From: an uncultured Opitutia bacterium
Lineage (GTDB): Bacteria; Verrucomicrobiota; Verrucomicrobiia; Opitutales; UBA953
DNA length: 12,067 nucleotides
Assembly: GCA_903829855.1 (NCBI GenBank)
Contig: CAIKRN010000163.1
Coordinates: forward strand, 1 to 12,067
Direction: 5' to 3'
The first letter of the stretch is position 1. Every line of letters begins with the position of its first letter. Shown here piece by piece: positions 9,201 through 12,067 of the stretch. Under the pieces are notes generated by a model. It made no database searches. It worked only from the letters and a program-made list of their open reading frames with translations, and was not told the origin of the DNA. A program made the translations under genes and the position numbers.

Positions 9201-9276
9201 CCGTATAATCATCGGCGGCGGCGAGAGGGTTAATCCACGCGTAAACAGCAAGAAAAAGTACCGAGGAGCGGCTCAT
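6199..9276 (-). CDS. Exported DUF1587/1595/1592/1588/1585 protein with two haem-type CxxCH motifs
   Basis: A 1025-residue protein of the planctomycete cytochrome-like DUF1592 family. Residues 1-21 are a signal peptide ending LAAAD. A first CxxCH at C36-C39-H40, in a planctomycete cytochrome C-type domain, suggests covalent haem. DUF1587 covers about 118-180 (RRLANSEYTYAVRDLTGV; GEGFTNVGAALVMSP). DUF1595 is near 613-672, DUF1592 about 683-810 (ELATRLSFFLWSSAPD), DUF1588 about 824-920 with a second CxxCH at C898-C901-H902 followed by IDPFGFALEGFD, and DUF1585 about 945-1015. Residues 190-610 match nothing I can name and make the protein longer than the roughly 800 residues I regard as usual. 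The role is probably periplasmic electron transfer or oxidation with its DUF1552 neighbour; the substrate is unknown. The ATG at 9276 was chosen for its signal peptide; no clear Shine-Dalgarno is seen. Confidence 0.92.
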   Translation of the reverse strand: MSRSSVLFLAVYAWINPLAAADDYTDRVLPVLKESCLNCHSTKKQKGDLDLERFATIADIRHAPKVWESVLEQVASGEMPPKKEKPLAAASKQALLGWTRATLDEIALASAGDPGPVVLRRLANSEYTYAVRDLTGVATLDPAREFPVDGSAGEGFTNVGAALVMSPGLLAKYLDAAKEISQHTVLLPDGISFSEKTAKRDWTNEKIAAIKAFYARYSSAGPATTLRVQGIAVAVSGDGRLPLDKYLLATITHREALRTKQCTVAQVAQELGLNAKYLAKLWEVLNEESPSLFLEQVRAPWRKAGPADVPSLVATITAWQGSLWRFGAVGHIGKLNGPKSWQLPVDPVVTSEEFRVTVPSGAEPRLYLTACTLPARVTPIPVIWENPRVVVKGKPDVVIALPATESAGSMATLAVSLPSGLPKEAAFMVSCRLASTASPSDRVQVRVLGVSPGQTGSLVVPGAPVNRNKGGLWSDGEGAMGFNAPILVTKDGLAQKELLRSAEEFRAIFPSALCYSRIVPVDEVVTLTLFHREDEVLRRLMLDDAAIAELDRLWSELHFISQDALLQVEAFESLYQFATQDANPKAFEPLREPTLRHAAEFRRQLLAAEPPQVEAVVRLATDAWRRPLKASEAQQLRGLYQDLRKQELSHDAALRMLISRVLVSSAFLYRGESAAAGEKAAPVNDWELATRLSFFLWSSAPDAELRALAAAGKLHEPAVLTMQLRRMIKDAKVSRLAREFGCQWLHIRDVATLDEKSERHFPTFVSVRGAMQEEAERFFTDLFQQDRRVLSLIDADHVFVNGPLARHYGLKITSEEWQRVDGIRAQGRGGVLAFAATLAKQSGASRTSPILRGNWLSEVLLGDKLPRPPKGVPLLPETAPQGLTERQLIAKHSNDPVCARCHERIDPFGFALEGFDAIGRARSQDAAGLAIDTHAILPGGVAVDGLSGLRDYILQQRQDDFLRQFSRKLLGYALGRAVQLSDKPLVDAMVHRIKTGEGQVGGGLELIVLSPQFREVRGRDFKLNP

Positions 9277-9345
9277 CAGCGGGACTCACTCGGGGTGAAG
9301 AGATGAGCGGGGTGACTCATAGGTAATAGCGTTAAAGCCGCCCTC

Positions 9346-9368
9346 GGGGCAGTAAAGGAGAAAGCCCC
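9346..9368 (-). terminator. Weak stem-loop after the LptG/LptF-like gene
   Basis: GGGGC (9346-9350) and GCCCC (9364-9368) form a 5-bp stem with a 13-base loop, 6 bases past the permease stop. An alternative small hairpin, GCCC/GGGC around 9342-9350, overlaps it. No T-tract is adjacent; a short CTTT occurs further on. The 98-bp gap at 9277-9374 is otherwise where a terminator and the promoter for the DUF1592-type gene would lie, but I see no convincing promoter boxes. Confidence 0.2.
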
Positions 9369-9374
9369 TCCGCG

Positions 9375-10514
9375 TCACTTCCCGCCCGCCCGCCGCATTA
9401 ACCAAAGGGCGAAACCCATCACCACGAAGTTAGGCAGTAGCACCAACAACTCCGGATGAAGTGCGGGCACTTTGACCCAACTGGCCATCGACGTCATGAG
9501 GTAGTAACTGAGCGCCACGCCGAGGGCTAACCCCGCGTTCACGTTCGTCTCGGACCGACCTACCGAAACCGCCAACGGGACGGCGAGTAGTGAGAGTGAG
9601 AAGACCGAGAGAGCCGTGGCCACTCTTAGCATCAACTGAACTTTAAGTTGCATGCGCTCCTTGACCTTCTCGGCTTCGGGCGCATCAGGAGGCAGTTGCC
9701 AACCCGATTTCATGGCTGCCACTAATTCGCTTCCGGTCATCATGCGCAGCCGTTTCACATAGTTCATCCGGCCAGAGTCATCGCGCGGAAAATCCAGGAC
9801 AGCATCTTTTGCAGACGTAAAACTGGGGGGCTTGGCGCCAAGATTGTCCTGAGTATCACGCGTCATCAAAGTTGCTTGAGTGAGGTGGACGCGAAGCACT
9901 GGCTTATGCGCGCTGTCATAGGTCGCCTCGAGTCGTGCCCTCGACGCATGCAATGTCTGGCTAATAATCCCGTGTGCATCCACCTGCCAGAGCCGAAAAT
10001 CCCTTAAAACATCCCCGTCCTTCTCCTCCGCCCGAATAAGTAGCCCCTTAAACTGTCGATTCAAGCGACCCGGAATAATGAGACCCGCGGGGTTACTGGC
10101 GGCGGCACCAACGAGAATACGCTGGAAGCCGTCCTCAGACTCAGGTCCAGCCTCCAGATTGAGCCAAGCCGAGAAGACCGTCAGGAGGGCGACGACTAAC
10201 CACACCGGTTGCGCGATCCTCCAGAGGCTAAGCCCAGCGGCCTTCATCGCGGTAACCTCCCCTTCCGCCCCAAGACGCCCAAACGTAATCAGTATCCCCG
10301 TCAACATCCCCATCGGGAGTGCATAGGGAATAACGGTCGGGAAAAGTAGCCCGACCAGTTCAAGCGCCTGCCACGCGTCGACTCGCCCGGCCGAGATTGC
10401 CCCAATGACCTGCTGGGCCACATTGCCTGCGACGAGGACAAAGACGAAGGCCGCAGTCGCTAAAGCGATGGTGATGCCGCACTCCCGCAGGACATATCGA
10501 TCAAGGATACGCAC
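9375..10514 (-). CDS. LptG/LptF-like (YjgP/YjgQ) LPS export permease
   Basis: A 379-residue inner-membrane protein of the YjgP/YjgQ family, whose LptF and LptG members pair with the LptB ATPase to pull lipopolysaccharide from the inner membrane toward the LptC-LptA bridge. Visible features are the typical start MRILDRYVLREC, TM helices at about 13-33, 47-77 (hairpin) and 100-120, then a periplasmic domain of about 175 residues (beta-jellyroll in the family), and three C-terminal TM helices at about 293-317, 323-345 and 353-373. The cytoplasmic coupling stretch GRLGAEGEVTAMKAAGLSLW (79-98) is the family hallmark. Length fits the family. The start codon is GTG, 6 bases after the phosphatase stop. 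Which of LptF or LptG it is cannot be settled here, so no symbol is given; the partner permease is not in the window. Confidence 0.92.
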   Translation of the reverse strand: MRILDRYVLRECGITIALATAAFVFVLVAGNVAQQVIGAISAGRVDAWQALELVGLLFPTVIPYALPMGMLTGILITFGRLGAEGEVTAMKAAGLSLWRIAQPVWLVVALLTVFSAWLNLEAGPESEDGFQRILVGAAASNPAGLIIPGRLNRQFKGLLIRAEEKDGDVLRDFRLWQVDAHGIISQTLHASRARLEATYDSAHKPVLRVHLTQATLMTRDTQDNLGAKPPSFTSAKDAVLDFPRDDSGRMNYVKRLRMMTGSELVAAMKSGWQLPPDAPEAEKVKERMQLKVQLMLRVATALSVFSLSLLAVPLAVSVGRSETNVNAGLALGVALSYYLMTSMASWVKVPALHPELLVLLPNFVVMGFALWLMRRAGGK

Positions 10515-10517
10515 AAG

Positions 10518-10522
10518 CTCCT
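10518..10522 (-). promoter_or_regulatory. Shine-Dalgarno of the permease gene overlapping the phosphatase stop codon
   Basis: On the minus strand AGGAG shares its first two bases with the TAG stop of the phosphatase gene and is followed by CTT and the GTG start of the permease. The 3-base spacing is short. It supports the GTG start and suggests re-initiation or coupled translation from the upstream gene. Confidence 0.5.
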
Positions 10523-11123
10523 AGCGGGTGCCATTTACTGCATCAGGCGGTACCTGCGTGAGGTAATGCTTCAGGCTCACATCCATCGCCGCCGAGTCAT
10601 TCCAAAAAAGATAAGGGAAATGACCGTAATACTGAGACAACTGATCGTAAGCACAACTCATTGGGAGGCCGGCGTCGACGCAGTAAAGCGCACTCACCAG
10701 ACCCGTGCGATCGGAACCAGCACCACAATGAATCAACACCGGCTTAGGCGCATCACGCAACATCGTGCTGATTTCTTTCATCTTCAGGACGGATACCTCC
10801 TCACGTGAATTCAGGGGGTAGTCGTAGACGGACACCCCCAAGGTGTGCACGCACCTCATCTCTGCATCGTACCAATCTTTGCCCGGATTCTGACCGCGCA
10901 AATTAATGACACTGCGAATACCTGCCGATTTCACGAAGCGCGCCAGATCATCTGGCGGCATCTGACCTGACCGGTAGACCACGCCCTTCTCAACAGCATG
11001 CAGATTGAAATTCGCATGAACAACCAAGTAGCGGTAGACAGCCCCAGCGAGGAGTCCGAACATAACCACCCCGACGACTTGGCTGAGCCAGCGGACTGTT
11101 CGAGTTAAGGGATGGCCGCCCAT
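10521..11123 (-). CDS. Membrane-anchored tyrosine/dual-specificity-type phosphatase
   Basis: A 200-residue protein with the Cys-based phosphatase signature VLIHCGAGSDRTG: H132-C133-x5-R139, the nucleophile Cys and phosphate-binding Arg of protein tyrosine and dual-specificity phosphatases. Residues 48-77 (GVVYRSGQMPPDDL then IRSVINLR) match the Siw14-like / DSP-type subgroup. A hydrophobic segment at about 15-35 (VVGVVMFGLLAGAVYRYLVV) is an N-terminal anchor, which would place the catalytic domain in the periplasm if the Arg-rich N-terminus stays inside. D101 in VYDYPLNS is a candidate general acid. The ATG at 11123 is preceded by AAGGTG at suitable spacing. It is transcribed with the LptG/LptF-like gene 6 bases downstream, hinting at an envelope role. 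The substrate could be phosphoprotein, phosphoinositol-like, or a phosphorylated envelope glycan or lipid; sequence does not decide. Confidence 0.88.
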   Translation of the reverse strand: MGGHPLTRTVRWLSQVVGVVMFGLLAGAVYRYLVVHANFNLHAVEKGVVYRSGQMPPDDLARFVKSAGIRSVINLRGQNPGKDWYDAEMRCVHTLGVSVYDYPLNSREEVSVLKMKEISTMLRDAPKPVLIHCGAGSDRTGLVSALYCVDAGLPMSCAYDQLSQYYGHFPYLFWNDSAAMDVSLKHYLTQVPPDAVNGTR

Positions 11124-11458
11124 GCCGCACCTTACCCCAAACGTGGTGCCTGACTAACCTTATCTGCCATCTGATTGCCACAATCATGTGCCGAGAGCTC
11201 TGTATTCGCAAAATTGGGGCTATCTCTAGTTATTTCTCGGGTGGAGCCGGATAGGTATCCCAAACTAAACACGAGATATGCCCTCAGGACAGGCGGCCGC
11301 TGCCAGCAGATGACTTGCACTTCTCTCCGTGGGCTCGATGCAAGCCTTCACCATACCGCACGAAACAACCACGGGGTCTTTCAGGCAAAGGGTCGAAATG
11401 GCATTGCGGAATCACCCCTCAAAATCAGGCACCTGCAGCCCAGCGGTCAGGATTTAGA
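11124..11458. other. 335-bp divergent intergenic region
   Basis: This lies between the phosphatase gene (minus) and the coiled-coil/Sel1 gene (plus), so it should hold promoters for both. Besides the palindrome at 11172-11186 I see GGATA-GG-TATCC (11249-11260), an AGAGCTCT palindrome (11194-11201), and CTTGCA (11314-11319) paired with TGCAAG (11339-11344). A TTGCAC at 11315-11320 could be a -35 box, but the hexamer 17 bases on is a poor -10. No tRNA, SRP RNA, RNase P or tmRNA signature was recognised. Confidence 0.5.
11172..11186. promoter_or_regulatory. Perfect 6-bp inverted repeat, operator-like, upstream of the phosphatase gene
   Basis: TGATTG-CCA-CAATCA is a perfect dyad with a 3-base centre, 49-63 bases upstream of the phosphatase ATG and 273 bases upstream of the divergent gene. 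Its size and position fit a dimeric repressor or activator site, but no regulator in this window is linked to it. Confidence 0.4.
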
Positions 11459-12067
11459 ATGGAAAGGCCAGAAAGACTGGTCTCACTTACAGCCGTGAAG
11501 CCCAGCCCGCTCCGTCCGCTTATCATCAGCATGGCAATCATGCTCGGCCTGCTTGGAGGCACGATGATCGTCCGTCAGATGATTCAAGAAGCCCAGGAAA
11601 TGGAGCAGCAGAACCTATTCCGCCAGCAATCCACGGCACAACGTATGAAAGAAATGGCGGCCGAAGCCGCTGCCCTGAAAGCGAAAAACCTTCGAGAGAA
11701 CGAACTCCGCCTACGCGCCAACGAGCAACGTAAGGCCGAGGCCGCGGCCCAACAGGAAAAGACGAGCGCCGCCCGTAAGGCCGACCTGGCGTCGCGCCGT
11801 CGAATCTCCGTCAAACCGGCCGTGCAAGCCTTATTCACCAAGGCCGAAAACGGCGACCCCGAAGCGCAATACCTCGCGGGAATTCTCAGTCGATCCGGCC
11901 TCGGGGCGATGGGCACCTTCAATCCTGACGGTACGCCGAACGCACTCTATCCACAGACGCTCTACCCTGTCCTCGGCGAAAACCTGAGTCGGCCTAAACC
12001 CTCTGGCCTCCTGTTCGTCGATCTCCCCGATCTTCCGCCAGACGAAGCGGCGGCACACCGCTGGTTC
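11459..12067 (+). CDS. Membrane-anchored coiled-coil protein with a Sel1-like repeat, C-terminus beyond window
   Basis: The frame is open from the ATG at 11459 to the window edge (203 codons). AGGA sits 6 bases upstream of the ATG, and no other in-frame start was found nearby upstream. Residues about 19-37 (RPLIISMAIMLGLLGGTMIV) form one TM helix, followed by a long Gln/Glu/Ala/Lys/Arg-rich predicted coiled coil (about 41-115). Residues 121-149 read like the first helix of a Sel1/TPR-type repeat (ENGDPEAQYLAGILSRSGLG), and 194-203 like the second helix (PDEAAAHRWF). Between them lies an insert of about 43 residues rich in Pro, Gly and Leu. Sel1 repeats mediate protein-protein contacts, so an envelope scaffold or adaptor role is plausible. 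It is the only plus-strand gene and is divergent from the phosphatase. More Sel1 repeats probably follow past the right edge. Confidence 0.75.
   Translation, partial: MERPERLVSLTAVKPSPLRPLIISMAIMLGLLGGTMIVRQMIQEAQEMEQQNLFRQQSTAQRMKEMAAEAAALKAKNLRENELRLRANEQRKAEAAAQQEKTSAARKADLASRRRISVKPAVQALFTKAENGDPEAQYLAGILSRSGLGAMGTFNPDGTPNALYPQTLYPVLGENLSRPKPSGLLFVDLPDLPPDEAAAHRWF

Noticed and set aside
11372..11420. Possible structured RNA (GGGGT and ACCCC ends with small internal stems)
   Set aside because: The outer stem is only 5 bp. The inner features do not form a tRNA cloverleaf or any RNA family I recognise, so it is too weak to call.
11175..11498. Plus-strand open frame of 107 codons in the divergent intergenic region
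   Set aside because: It starts with TTG, is rich in Cys, His and Arg, has no recognisable domain, and overlaps the better-supported ATG at 11459 in another frame.
1..12067. Mobile elements, CRISPR arrays, tRNA/rRNA genes, toxin-antitoxin or defence genes
   Set aside because: None of the confident genes encodes a transposase, integrase, nuclease or toxin. I saw no regularly spaced repeats and no tRNA-like clusters, and composition is fairly even across the window.

Overview
The window looks like chromosome from a Gram-negative bacterium of the Planctomycetes-Verrucomicrobia-Chlamydiae (PVC) group, most likely Verrucomicrobiota. Four things point there. A Tat-exported DUF1552 protein sits beside a DUF1587/1595/1592/1588/1585 cytochrome-like protein. 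A DUF1080 domain is fused to a PVC-type 'membrane-bound dehydrogenase' domain. Shine-Dalgarno sequences are weak or absent before most starts. An LptF/LptG-type permease implies an LPS-bearing outer membrane. The phylum call is an inference from gene families, because there is no rRNA or marker gene to confirm it.

Layout, in the direction of transcription. All genes but the last are on the minus strand, so they read from high to low coordinates. The pair at 11123-9375 encodes a membrane-anchored protein phosphatase with a Cys-x5-Arg active site and, 6 bp later, an LptG/LptF-like permease; this looks like a small envelope operon. After a 98-bp gap comes 9276-4859: a 1025-residue protein with two CxxCH motifs, and 8 bp later the DUF1552 protein. 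A secreted beta-lactamase-fold serine hydrolase follows (4747-3542). After a 223-bp gap holding hairpins and a short repeat comes a very large exported protein (3318 to beyond base 1) with DUF1080, beta-propeller dehydrogenase-like and HEAT-like regions. On the plus strand, diverging from the phosphatase across a 335-bp intergenic region, is a membrane-anchored coiled-coil protein with a Sel1-type repeat (11459 to beyond the right edge).

How they may work together: the four exported proteins at 1-9276 are families found repeatedly together in Planctomycetes and Verrucomicrobiota. They are suspected, but not shown, to act in extracytoplasmic redox or sugar/polysaccharide metabolism. The phosphatase and permease probably belong to envelope biogenesis, though the phosphatase substrate cannot be read from sequence. 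I see no mobile element, CRISPR array, tRNA or rRNA.

The most interesting details are: an 8-bp tandem repeat exactly at the DUF1592/DUF1552 junction whose loss would fuse the two genes in frame; a departure from the HxxSHH motif in the DUF1552 protein; a large uncharacterised central region in the DUF1592 protein; the phosphatase-permease coupling; and a Sel1 repeat interrupted by about 43 residues.
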